Shown here: positions 45,401 to 56,195 of the stretch, piece after piece
How the letters are laid out: every line of letters begins with the position of its first letter
Numbering within the stretch: the first letter of the stretch is position 1
Origin: Nematostella vectensis
Taxonomy: Eukaryota > Cnidaria > Anthozoa > Actiniaria > Edwardsiidae
DNA: 64,000 bases
Assembly (NCBI RefSeq): GCF_932526225.1
Contig: NC_064045.1
Span: forward strand, 6,370,998 to 6,434,997
Direction: 5' to 3'
The notes under the pieces: generated by a model
The model's database searches: none
What the model saw: only the letters and a program-made list of their open reading frames with translations
What the model was told of the DNA's origin: nothing
Program-made: the position numbers and the translations under genes

Positions 45401-48400
45401 CCTGCGACTTTGAGAAAAGCTTAATGTACAATTGCGGTTGCAAGGTTACCTGTTGTTTTCTCCAGGCAACCTCATCTCGGCCACGCCAACTACAGACCAT
45501 AACCTCAGGTTTCCGCCGCTGCTCCCGGCGATAAGTTGTCCCCGGTGGCTGATTAACACAACTGTGAACACAATAAGAGAAAAAGTGAACTATAGTCACA
45601 AAAACTGATGACTACAAACACAACAAACGATACCTACAGATACAACAACCGACAACTAGACACAACAACCAAAAACAACAGACAAAAGAACCGACAACTA
45701 CAGTCACAACAACCAACCACTAAACACAAAAAACGACAACTACAGACACAACAACCGACAACTACAGATACAAAAGCTGACGATTAGACACAACAACTAA
45801 AAACTAGACACAGCCGTTGACAACTAGGCACAACTACTGACACAACAACCGGCCTCTACAAACACAACAACCGACAATACAGACACAGCAACCGACATAC
45901 AGACACAACAACCGACAACTACAGACACAACAACCGACAACTACAAACACAACAACCGACAATACAGACACAGCAACCGACATACAGACACAACAACCGA
46001 CAACTACAGACACAACAACCGACATACAAACGCAACAACCGACAATACAGACACAGCAACCGACATACAGACACAACAACCGACAACTACAGACACAACA
46101 ACCGACATACAAACGCAACAACCGACAATACAGACACAGCAACCGACATACAGACACAACAACCGACAACTAAGGACACAACAACCGACAACTAAGGACA
46201 CAACAACCGACAACTAGACAAAACAACTGAAAACTACAGACAAAACAGCCGATAAATACAGACTAAAAACATATATAACACAAGAATTTAGGCTTATAAT
46301 CTGCGAACCAAACTGCGAAACAAAAATAATAAAATGTTTCACCTATTTCTGTCTTGTCGGCCTGCCAGTGGAGAAAACAACTGTTCTGCCGAGTGTCCCA
46401 TGCTGAAAGCACGCCTTTGGAAAAAAAATAAATCAACATACTTTGGTTTTAAATTTCGTCGAAAAAAAAAAGGAGGGAACTTCACCTTCGCTATTCCCTG
46501 CGTACATAACACTGTCGCCAGCATAAGAAAGGCAGGTGAAATGGACAGTCGGTTTGTCTGGCTACAAGAAACACATTCACGTTAACACTATCTCCGACAT
46601 AAACAAAGGCAAGTGAAATGGAGAGTCAGGAATAATTGAAAGTGATAACTAAATAGTGATGATCATTGTGTTGATGGTGACAACAAGGATAATTATAATG
46701 GTGCTGTTGGTGGGGATGATGGTGATAGCGATGATAATGATGTTGATGCTTATGGCGATAAATGATGATGGTGGTGGTGATGACGATAATGCTGTTTATA
46801 AGGTTATGGTGGTGATGGTGATGGCAATGATGATGATAAATGATGATGAATAACCAGAACAATATAAAGCAACTGTATCCATAAAAGTCAAGGTACCTTG
46901 ATTGATGTGGTGAGCTCAGATGGTACAGCTGGTTCATGCACCTAGAAAATATCACAAGTTGGAATGTTGGCCAGTTTTCTCAGGCTGTTCAATTTTCTTT
47001 TAATTTGGTCTTTGTCACAGACAATTAAAATTGCTCCGCCAGTGTGCTTGCTTCGTCATGTTTTCAATTGTCTACATGACTTTGAAACTCTAACAGTATT
47101 GTCTGTTTATTTCTGTCTGTTCTGCTTGACTGTGTGTAAATCTGTCTGTCTGTCTCCGTATACACCTATTTCAATAAAGGTTGTCAGTGTAAATGGCGAT
47201 TGGCAAATGGCAGTTATACGAGCGAAAGTAACCATGCGTCTCGAGAAATATGGATAAATCAAAACAACTATCCATTAAAGGTTACCAATGCTTGGCTCTG
47301 ACATTGCTGGACTTAATTTAAAACCTTTAATTTTACGAATAATTAGTACCCATAAGCCATTTACCATTCGCCATTTGCACTGACAACCTTTTGTGAAATA
47401 GGTGAATGTCTGTGTATGTCTTTGTCTATCAATGAAGCCATCTATCTGTCTGTCTGTGAGTGTAAATGTCTATCATTTGTCACCCACTCGCCTGCCTATC
47501 TCAAAGCCTGACATATCATAGGAACTTACCTTTAGGCTAATATTGGGTATCGTCTCATCGACCAACCAAAACATGACTGATCCCCCCTCTCCCACAGTAG
47601 CAAACTCGTTGACAGTGTAGGGGTCCCACAGTATGTCATGCACCGGAAGTCGTGCATACGAAGAAGTGATGACGTCATATGTTTGGGTGTTCCACACAAC
47701 TACTGAACAGTCCCGGAAGTCTCCGACAGATATCAACATCCGGTCGTCTCGCGAGTATGCCAGACACACGACCTCATGCGGATGGTATGACAGAACCTAG
47801 AAGGATGCAATCGGGATCAGTTCGGGGAATATCTTTTTTTTATACTTAGAAAAAATTGCGAAATTTAAGTAAGTTCGGGTATTAGGTGAAACTTAAAGAA
47901 GGCCAATTACGCCGCCATGTTATGCTCCCGCTCGATCCAGAGTCACGCAAAGCATCCATTTCTATCAGCTAATTCAAGCGAGTAACCAAGAAATCAAATA
48001 TCTTCAATAAAGTATTAGACTTCATTCGTAGATTGTAATTTTAAAGTTTCCTTGCGAATAAATTGTTGTATTTTCAATAATAAACAATAACAAAATGTGA
48101 CTGATCGACATTCTTTAAGTCCAAGGAAAAAACAAACACAATTGCGATTTTCGATGCAATTTTTGTTGCATCTTTCTCGGTGAGTTAGTCGCATCGTGAT
48201 ATCGCACAGGTAACAAACATGATCGTAATCTGTGCGATATCGCTGCGACAAAAATCGCCGAGATTGCATCACGTTTACACTGGCGATTTGGAGTTGCAGC
48301 GCGAGTGAGAGAAAAATGGCCGCGACAGATGAGATTGCATTAGACGTGCAATATGCTTCTATCAAAATCATGACATTTTAAAGTTGCGGAAATTTCAATT

Positions 48401-51400
48401 CCTTGAAATCAAATTTTCATTGCTGCAAAAACAATGCCATTCTGCCATTCTGAAAATGTGTGCAGAATTCAAAAATAGACCGTTGACTGATTGATTGACC
48501 TTTCAACCTCACCTTAGTACATGTCTCTTCCTGGATGTCCCAAATATAGATCTGACTGCTCTCTGACGTCTCCGACGAGCCGGAAGCAGACGCCAGTACA
48601 AGGCCGTCATTCTGACACGTAATGGTTGAGACTTCCTCAACGTGACCAATAAGATGCTTTTGACCACCCGAGTGCAGGTCCTCGATAACGACAATAGAGC
48701 CGCTTGTGTACGCGAACAGACCTGGCGAGAAAGCGTGGTGGTAAAAACCTTTACAGTGCCGCACCATACATTTCACGCAATTGCGGTGCCGCGTTATACC
48801 TTTTACGAAGTTACGATGCCGCACCATCCTTTTTACGCAGTTACGGTGCCGCACCATACCTTTAACGCAGTTACGGTGCCGGACCATACTTTTTACGCCA
48901 TTGTGGTGCCGCACCATACCTTTTACGCAGTTTCGGTACCGCACCATTCTTTTTACGCAGTTACGGTGCCTCGCCATACCTTTAACGCCATTACGCTGCA
49001 ACATCATACATTTGACACAATTGCGGTGCCGCAGCATATCTTTTACGCAGTTACAGTGCTGCACCATACCTTTTACGCCGTTACGGTGCCGCCCCATACC
49101 TTTTACGCCATTACGGTGCCGCACCATACCTTTTACGCCGTTACGGTGCCGCACCATACCTTTTTTACAGTTACGGTGCCGCACCATATGTTTTTACGCC
49201 GTTACGGTGCCGCACCATACCTTTTACGCCATTGCGGTGCCGCACCATACCTTTTACGCCGTTACGGTGCCGCACCATACCTTTTATCCAATTACGGTGC
49301 CGCACCATACCTTTTATCCAATTACGGTGCCGCACTATATTTTTTACGCCGTTACGGTGCCGCACCATACCTTTTACGCCATTGCGGTCCAACACCATAC
49401 ATTTAACGCTATTACGATGCAACAGTACAATTGCCACAATTGCCACACAATACATTTTACGTTGCGAGACAAATCTTTTATATAATTTGGCTGCCGCAAA
49501 ACTCTTACTTACCGGTGTCGTATTTCCAGACCATGTTGTTTCTGCCCGCTCCGTTGTACCCGAGAACAGACTTCAACTGCATCCCAGCCTGACTTGGGGG
49601 CGCTGTGTATCGCCTGGTCGCTAAGCAAGAGTCTCGCGTCCTGCGTTGGTAGTGCCTTGTGACCATAGGGGGTTGGTGACAAGTGTTTTCGTCTCTGATG
49701 ACGCCACTGGGGTGCTGAGCAGCCCCGCTTGCGTTTGGGACGATTTTGGAGACAGTGTGGAATTTCTGCGGGGAGGGCTTTGGAGTAATGCAATCAAATA
49801 TAGTAAACTTCAAGTATTCTCCAATTTTTACTGTTTTTAATTTCTCTTTGTTTTTTTGCAAAATTGTAGCGATGTAACAGAAAATAGAGTATCTACATAC
49901 ATACTCATACTTACACTTTTATATTCATGAACCTGCCATTGGGTAGGTGCAGTACTAAGGTCTAGACTTCGCGCGTGTCGAGACGGCGATATAACGTGTG
50001 GAGACGACAGATGCATGTGATTCTCGCGCGGAACATGACTGGATCTCTGTGGTGACCCCACATGATCGTACTGGTGTTGCACGTGGTTGGTCACATGCGC
50101 CTGCCGGTGTGCCAGTACCGACTCTTCTCTTCCTGCTGTGCCAATCACATTCCCATCCTCGTCTTCCACAAGGCTGTTCGTGGGAGGGTGGTTAATCGGG
50201 CTCATCGTTAAGTCAATTGGGTCGTACTGGGTTGGCTGTGGTACGGCGCGGCGGGGTCTTGAAGAGCTGGGCCCCAGACGCGGGCTATAGGGTTTTTCGG
50301 GTGTTACTTTGACGCTGGGATCTACAACAGAGAAAGGTTTAGTGATGGATTTTTATAAAATAAAGTAACAAGAACCTGTAGTGGGAAAGGCAACAATATT
50401 ACTATTACCAGAGATCGGGAGAGCACCGCCTCCGCAACTATATAATAGGGTGATTTAGATCCACGACCCCGGTGAGAAGACGCCGCCTCGCGCACGTTCG
50501 ATTGCGCGCGCACGCTTTTCTTTGCCGGCGTCGCTTCCTGCTCAGGACGGTATTTCATGCTTTTTCACGTCCTCTTCAGGACGGGACGCCGGCAAAAATT
50601 AGCGTGCGCGAGGCGGCGTCCTCTTGCCGGCGTCGTGGATCTAAATCACCATACTGAGAGGCAGCTCATATGGGACAAGAGAAAGTGGAACTGGCTAAAA
50701 TCATCATTTAAGACTATTGAGACAATCTAGGGCTTCCAGCACGAACAAATCGACATAATACAGCTCTTTCATGCACATAAATATGGCGTGGTATGGGACA
50801 TTCTACAGATGCTTCGTTTAAGCGAGGTGTCGACTGTACAAGGAGTCACTTAGCTCACCTGGTAAAGGTCGCAATAGCGTTTCTTCCGGATCACGTCCAC
50901 TTTAAAAAAAAAGTAACCGTCAACAAGAATACGGGAATAGACAATAATCTATTTTCCATTCACGAGCTATTCAAAGCTATTTCATCGTCTATTCGTTGTC
51001 ACTGAAACCCTGGCGAGAATCCCTTTGATGCCACAAGTGTGTACTTTCTTATTGAATGATCGTCAAATGCTATCCTTTTCCCATAAGAAAACCGTGACTG
51101 CGCCTTCCCCCTCAACCCTCAGCAATTCCTAGGTACGTGGCTGTACCACTGCGTCTGAACTCGCACAAGAACAAACATTTAACTTTTTTCGTTGAGTTAG
51201 ACACCTTTTCTATAGAGTCGTGGCTGTACCACTGCGTCTGAACTCCCACGAGAACAAACATATAACTTTTTTCGTTGAGTTAGACACCTTTTCTAAAGAG
51301 TCGTGGCTGTACCACTGCGTCTGAACTCTCACAAGAACAAACATATAGCTTTTTTCGTTGAGTTAGACACCTTTTCTAAAGAGTCTTAGACTGGCCAATG

Positions 51401-54400
51401 TCTAATCCTTCACAGCCCAAGGTGTAGCATAAGGGCATAGCCTCCCTTTTTTTCAGAAAAAAAATCGTCCTTATTTCCTTCGAGTGCATAGCCCTTCTCA
51501 AAGTACTTAGACTGTCCAGCTTTTTGTACCGCCCTACAAGTCCCACAAAAAGACAAAAAGAAAAAAAACACCAAATTTACCCCAAAGTCATTGAGCCAGT
51601 CAATGTTTTCTTTATTACCTTGGTCGGTTAAGCTTTTTCCGGCTTCCCAAAAAGTCCCATATTAGTATGGCCTCGCCTGCGCTGACAAGACTGAAGTTGT
51701 CCGGAGTGAAGCTGATTTGGCGAATCCGATCTGCATGACCAATAAACACCTGGGCAGATGGGAACAAACAAACATAAATGTAGACATCTGATAGATAATC
51801 TGGATACGATGAATAGAGCACCGTGGAAATTAAAAGATGAAAAATTTGGGGGAGGGGGGGAGGTCCTGATGCTGTAACTTTTCGTGACGTTTCTTCTCCT
51901 ATCTTTCAAATAATCGTTCCCGAGATATCGTGGCTATTAATATGAAAACTGAAATCGTAAGGGGGGGGGGGGGGTGTTAGGGGGAGGGGGCCACGGATGA
52001 AAGAGGTCAAGTAAAAATTCGTGACGTTTCTTCTCCTTACTTTCAAGTGATCGTTTTCGAGACCTCGTTGCTAGAAATGGAAAACTGGAATTGTAAAATA
52101 GGACTTGTTTTAATTCCAGTTCTTTAATGAATCTGGAGCTATGATAGAAATTAATAACCACTTTAGTACCCATGTGGTAGTCCCACCCATACTGACCTGG
52201 AAGTTAACGTCAAGCCGCATGTGATAGTCCCATACTTTGATCATCTTATCTCCCGCAGTAACGAGGTGTCGTCCATCAATGGTTGCCATAACACACGACG
52301 TGTAGTTACGGTGAACGTTGGACACCTGTCATAGCTATAATTAGCCACCGTACACTGCCTTGGTATAATTTTTTTTTACGATATTTAACATATCATCATC
52401 ACACATTAAATGGGCTTCGTAAAATATTTTATTGGACATAAGGGTGTTTCAGATCTACAACGCCAGCCGCTTACCTCGCTAAGCAATAACCCAGTTGATG
52501 AGTCTATCTTAAAAAATCTGTTTGACGAGGAAGAAGGAAGTGAAAAAAGTAAGAAACTTACCTTGCTAAGCATAACCCGGTTGATGAGTCCTTCTAAAGA
52601 AGCCTGTTTGACGAGGAAGAAGGAAGTGAGAAGCTTACCTAGCTAAGCAATAACCCGGTTGATGAGTCCTTCTTAAGAAGCCTGTTTGATGAGGAAGAAG
52701 GAAGTGGAGAAAGTCAGAAGCTTACCTCGCTAAGCAATAACCCGGTTGATGAGTCCATCTTAAGGAGTCTGTTTGACGAGGAAGAAGGAAGTGAGAAGCT
52801 TACCTAAGCCTAGCTAAGCAATAACCCGGTTGATGAGTCCATCTTAAGAAGCCTGTTTGATGAGGAAGAAGGAAGTGGAGAAAGTCAGAAGCTTACCTCG
52901 CTAAGCAATAACCCGGTTGATGAGTCCATCTTAAGGAGTCTGTTTGACGAGGTGACCACAAGCAGCTGTTTGAGCTCAGGTGGGGCAAATGTCACCAGTC
53001 GAGCTGTGTCTACAACGGGCCGGTCATCTGTGGCTATGGTTGTGATATCAACTCTGAGAATCTGAATAAAAGGTGTCAAGTCAGAAGACAGGCTGTGTTT
53101 ACAACGTGCAGATTTCGTGATGTTTGAGAATCTAGGAAATAAATGTTGTCAAAAGATAATTAAAAAAGACATTTCTACAACGCCCGGTTAATGGTGGTAA
53201 TGGTAGTGATATTAAATGTGAGATAGTTACATTAAGATAGTTATCGAGGAAGATAACTCGAACTGGGATAATTACTTGCTTACTAGAGCAGAACTTCAAG
53301 ATCTCTATGGACTTAATTTCAGTCATTTCTACTCTAATAACTCCTTTTTGAATAAGTACTTCAAGGGGGACATGAACGTGATATTCGAGTTATCAAGGTT
53401 GCACTGTGTAGAAAAGTACAGTCGAAGCTCTCTGAGCGACCGCTCTCGTAAGCGACTAGCTCCGATTACGACCACGATCCCGAATCACCGATTGAATTGT
53501 CACACAAACTCTGTAATTCTAAGCTCTCGTAAGCGACCAACTTATCGGTGCGACCAGCTCCGTTAACGACCACAATTTCAAACCACCAACTGAGATTTTC
53601 TTTTATTTTTAAGCTCTCGTAAGCGACCACATTGATTTTTTGCTTTACAACATCAGTCAACAACTGATAAACATCATATCCAATGCATGCTGAAATCACA
53701 TATAGAGCGGAAATGTTGTGATGTTTCACAAAAGCTGCCTTTCCAGTAGGCAACCATTAGAGAATTTTATAATTACAATTTTCTAAACTTCAATTTCAAC
53801 CATGGGATTGACATTTCCTCCAGAAAATGTATAAATGCAAGGAATCTCTAGTCCATTGCCAGCTCCACGATTTATCCTTTTTCCAGTTACAATCGCCATG
53901 CACGCTTTAGAAACCGGCTAACAAAAGACGCCATGCGCAGAAGATATTCTCATGTCGAAAAGCTTCAGTCGTCGATATAAACGAGCACAACGAGCTACTT
54001 TGCGTAGAATTAATTGCTATTAAATAAAACAACTCACTCTCGTGATAAATCAAATAGCTAGTTTTAAAATCAAGCAATAAACAAAAATATTATCACAATA
54101 ACTTTTAGATTCCATTTTGATTAAGCTCCCGTAAGCGGCCAGAGAATTTCATAATTAAAATTTTCTAAACTTCAATTTCAACCATGGGATTGACATTTCT
54201 TTGTCTCCAGAAAATGTATATATGCAAGGAATCTCTAGTCCATTGCCAGCTCCACGATTTATCCTTTTTCCAGTTACAATCGCCATGCACGCTTTAGAAA
54301 TCGGCTAACAAAAGACGCCATGCGCAGAAGATATTCTCATGTCGAAAAGCTTCAGTCGTCGATATAAACGAGCACAACGAGCTACTTTGCGTAGAATTAA

Positions 54401-56195
54401 TTGCTATTAAATAAAACAACTCACTCTCGTGATAAGTCAAATAGCTAGTTTTGAAATCAAGCAATAAACAAAAATATTATCACAATAACTTTTAGATTCC
54501 ATTTTGATTAAGCTCCCGTAAGCGACCAACACCTATTTTTCAAGTTTTTGGCGCCCAGTGGTCGCTAATGAGAGCAAACTCTCGTAAGAGACCAGCTCCG
54601 TTAACGACCACAATTTTCACTTCCCAAGGTGGTCGCTTACGAGAGCTTCAACTGTACTTCCAAGGAAACAGAAATCAATTCGAGTTTGAGCGATGTTCGA
54701 GTTATCAGGGTTGCTATGTGCTAAAGAGTACTTTTATTGGAACAGAGATCGATTCGAGTTATCGTGATGTTTGTGTTATCAAGGTTTCACTGTGTTTAAA
54801 AGTACTTCTAGGGGAACAGAAATCAATTGGAGTTAGCGCGATGTCCAAGTTATCAAGGTTGCTATGTGCTAGAGAGTACTTTTAGGGGAACAAAAATCAA
54901 TTGGAGTTAGCGCGATGTCCAAGTTATCAAGGTTGCTATGTGCTAAAGAGTACGTTTAGGGGAACAGAAATCAATTGGAGTTAGCGCGATGTCCAAGTTA
55001 TCAGGGTTGCTATGTGCTAAAGAGTACTTTTAGGGAAACAGAAATCAATTGGAGTTAGCGCGATGTTCAAGTTATCAAGGTTGCTATGTGCTAAAGAGTA
55101 CTTTTAGGGGAACAGAGATCAATTCGAGTTAGCGCGATGTTCAAGTTATCAAGGTTGCTATGTGCTAAAGAGTACTTTTAGGGGAACAGAGATCAATTCG
55201 AGTTAGCGCGATGTTCAAGTTATCAAGGTTGCTTACTTCGTCAAGTGATCTGGCGTCCACCACTGTCACAGTAAACTCAGACGGACCCACAAACACCAGT
55301 CTCTTGCCCTCATAACTGACCGCTAGGGCACTGGGGCCTAGTTCCTCATCCCTTGCAGTCATGTTCAGGAGCATGCGTACTAGGTGGTAGTCGTCGGTGC
55401 TTGCATTGTACATGGCCAGGGCACCTGGAAGATCAAAGGTAACAGTGCATTTTCTAGCAATTCAGGTCCAACGTTGGAATCAGCCTCTGTAAAACATCAA
55501 TATGCCAAGTACAAGTGTGACAAGCATTTTGGGAAGCTGTTGAAGCGACTGAATTTGGGAAACAAAGCTTAAAGCCTCATTGTCACCAGTTTACTTCCGG
55601 AGGTCCGACGGAGACCTCAACCGTTAAAGGACAAAAGAATCTATTAAAATCCGAGATATTTAACATGCCATCCGCTCTAAATTATCAATCACATCCTCGA
55701 AGAAACTTGCAATAAACACACTGCTTACAATATTTTGGAATATTTTTCGCTTTTTCCGTTAAAAATCATCGGATATTGTTACGTGATCGACCGGAAGTAA
55801 ACTGGTGACAATGCAGCTTTAAGCCTTTATTTTCAGGCGGTTACTTTTAGATTTCTTCTCATAATTTGTCTTTTAGCTGAAAACAAAAGGTGTGGCTGTC
55901 AACAACTCTTTTAGTTGAGCTGTGCAAAAAAAAACTGTAAACTCTTTATCAGCCAACAAATTAATCAATATTTACCTAAAGCACCAGCACTGTACAGGTA
56001 GCCTCCATTCGGTGCGAACACAAGTCCCGTCACTACCCCCCTGTGTTGTTTGTGCTCAGCCAGTAGGTTGGTAGTCTCTATGTCAAAAACTCGGACAGTG
56101 CCATCCGTGAAGCCGCATGCAAAGCTGTTGTTGGTGGGATGGAAGGCAATGTTGCAGGGCTCCTCTCCCGGGGCGCGGAAGTCATAGAGCTGAGC
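39443..56195 (-). CDS. WDR90: WDR90/POC16 WD-repeat protein, C-terminal 1168 residues (partial gene)
   Basis: WDR90/POC16 is a centriole- and cilium-associated WD40 protein that binds microtubules of the centriole wall. Exons in gene order: 55976-56195, 55237-55424, 52897-53061, 52197-52325, 51619-51749, 50859-50899, 49915-50321, 49513-49765, 48513-48721, 47530-47796, 46897-46941, 46486-46561, 46343-46402, 45450-45561, 45011-45098, 44109-44198, 43694-43816, 42918-43173, 42536-42666, 42008-42160, 41543-41665, 40246-40330 and 39443-39597. They total 3507 nt with all phases joining. WD-type strands recur (TVRVFDI, MIKVWDY, ILIWDF, IYIWDI, VVVWNT, LRLWSV, LHLWTT, VSVWSA, VLIWNV). Exons 7-8 encode a Pro/Ser-rich linker. 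The segment DFCELVDWLTFPSP and the C-terminal end match WDR90 as I remember it. The N-terminal CFA20-like part is missing and should lie right of the window. The donor at 42008 would be GC rather than GT. Confidence 0.92.
39655..40150. repeat. (CAT)n-rich tandem repeat, about 60-bp unit, in the last WDR90 intron
   Basis: Units such as CACATCGATCATCATAATTA followed by ACCATTAATCATCATCACC recur five or six times, within wider CAT/CAC microsatellite sequence. Confidence 0.9.
40385..41007. repeat. 22-bp minisatellite, about 28 copies, WDR90 intron 21
   Basis: The unit is AGAAATACCAAGAGTGCTAG plus AT, nearly invariant. It ends sharply at 41007, where a different array starts. Confidence 0.95.
41020..41545. 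repeat. Degenerate ~50-60 bp tandem array abutting the WDR90 exon 21 donor
   Basis: Units share GATCGGATAGCAATCGTGAC and ATGGGTTCGGTAAGTG. On the minus strand the array begins about six bases after the GTAAAC donor at 41542. Here the donor itself does not appear to be part of the unit. Confidence 0.75.
43455..43710. repeat. 33-bp tandem array copying the WDR90 exon 17 end and donor
   Basis: On the minus strand exon 17 ends TTCCAGGTCGTAGGACAG and the intron begins GTAGGATATAC. The intron then repeats a 33-bp unit, TTCCAAGTCGTAGGGCAG plus GTGGGGTATAACATG, about six times. Each unit is a copy of exon end plus donor. Because 33 is a multiple of three, the exon frame stays open until a TAG in the fourth intronic unit. 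Confidence 0.93.
43845..44040. repeat. ~35-bp tandem array with TGACGTCA sites, WDR90 intron 16
   Basis: About six units share CACCTGGCCATGTACAACCA and end in GATGACGTCATA. Four carry the exact palindrome TGACGTCA, a CREB/ATF site. Others are mutated (CGACGTCA, GATATCGTTATA). Confidence 0.85.
44353..44957. mobile_element. MITE, about 605 bp, WDR90 intron 15
   Basis: The ends GGGCCGGTTCCTGAAAAG and CTTTCAGGAGCCGGCCC are inverted. GATAAATTTATCTG-type words lie just inside both ends. Non-coding. Confidence 0.8.
45585..46260. repeat. ~20-bp tandem array filling WDR90 intron 13, acceptor-like units
   Basis: The plus-strand unit is ACAACAACCGACAACTACAG plus ACAC, with shorter variants. On the minus strand units read GTTGTTGTGTCTGTAG|TTGT, close to the true exon 14 acceptor TATTGTGTTCACAG|TTGTG. 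The array begins about 25 bases from the exon. Confidence 0.85.
46575..46622 (-). repeat. Relic duplicate of WDR90 exon 12 start in the preceding intron
   Basis: On the minus strand, CTCCATTTCACTTGCCTTTG and TCGGAGATAGTGTTAAC resemble exon 12 CTGTCCATTTCACCTGCC and GGCGACAGTGTTATG just downstream. It is a tandem exon-fragment duplication about 70 bp apart that has since decayed. Confidence 0.65.
46640..46860. repeat. (GAT/GGT)n microsatellite, WDR90 intron 11
   Basis: Impure GATGATGGTGGTGATG-type repeats. Open frames through them on both strands are low-complexity artefacts. Confidence 0.9.
48745..49440. repeat. 30-bp minisatellite, about 23 copies, WDR90 intron 8
   Basis: The plus-strand unit is TTACGGTGCCGCACCATACC plus TTTTACGCCG. 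On the minus strand most units hold AAAAG|GTATGG, a donor-like word. It fills most of the intron and ends about 24 bases from the exon 9 acceptor. The 30-bp length keeps long frames open on both strands. Confidence 0.93.
50449..50650. mobile_element. GC-rich foldback element, about 202 bp, WDR90 intron 6
   Basis: The ends GGTGATTTAGATCCACGAC and GTCGTGGATCTAAATCACC are perfect inverted repeats. The arms continue through GACGCCGCCTCGCGCACG and TTTGCCGGCGTC, so nearly all of it folds back. Confidence 0.85.
51136..51385. repeat. 83-bp tandem repeat, 3 copies, WDR90 intron 5
   Basis: Units start at 51136, 51219 and 51302 with CGTGGCTGTACCACTGCGTC and share TTTTTTCGTTGAGTTAGACA. They are nearly identical. 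Confidence 0.9.
51860..52098. repeat. Imperfect direct duplication with G runs, WDR90 intron 4
   Basis: TTCGTGACGTTTCTTCTCCT occurs at about 51883 and 52018, each followed by TTTCAA-TCGTT-CGAGA and AAAACTGGAATTGTAA-type sequence. A 14-base G run lies between (51961-51974). Confidence 0.75.
52440..52960. repeat. Tandem array of WDR90 exon 3 end plus donor, ~78-92 bp units
   Basis: On the minus strand the exon 3 end reads TCAAACAGACTCCTTAAGAT, GGACTCATCAACCGGGTTAT, TGCTTAGCGAG|GTAAGC. Five diverged copies follow in the intron, and each keeps a GTAAG-type donor. Each is preceded by CTTCCTTCTTCCTC and TCAAACAG|, which looks like a polypyrimidine tract and acceptor. The units therefore resemble complete pseudo-exons. 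Confidence 0.92.
53354..53419. repeat. Left remnant of the 74-bp array, cut off by the element at 53420
   Basis: AAGTACTTCAAGGGG followed by CGAGTTATCAAGGTTGCACT matches the 74-bp unit found to the right of the element, with an internal deletion of about 20 bases. Confidence 0.7.
53420..54653. mobile_element. DNA element, 1.23 kb, inserted in the WDR90 intron 2 array with GTAC duplication
   Basis: The ends AGTCGAAGCTCTC and GAGAGCTTCAACT are inverted, and CTCTCGTAAGCGACCA words recur inside. The flanks GTAC (53416-53419 and 54654-54657) are identical. The element lies inside a repeat unit of the neighbouring array. About 385 bp is duplicated in tandem inside it (53758-54140 and 54142-54524), with one small indel. 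No transposase is recognisable. Confidence 0.85.
54654..55236. repeat. 74-bp tandem array abutting the WDR90 exon 2 donor
   Basis: Units carry GCGATGTCCAAGTTATCAAG and TGCTAAAGAGTACTTTTAGG at 74-bp spacing. On the minus strand the intron begins GTAAGCAACCTTGATAACTT and the unit word is TAGCAACCTTGATAACTT, so the array starts within the first few bases of the intron. Confidence 0.9.
55569..55822. mobile_element. Best-preserved copy of the 254-bp TTAA-type MITE family, WDR90 intron 1
   Basis: 32-bp inverted ends (55569-55600 and 55791-55822) differ at two positions. They start TTAAAGC and contain ATTGTCACCAGTTTACTTCC. TTAA sits at both ends, as expected for piggyBac-type insertion. No coding capacity. 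Relatives lie at 19360, 26058 and 33436. Confidence 0.9.

Noticed and set aside
48417-49624. Long open frames on both strands with repeated MVRHRNGVKG or TFYAVTVPHH words
   Set aside because: They come from the 30-bp array in WDR90 intron 8, whose length is a multiple of three. Only 48513-48721 is a real exon.
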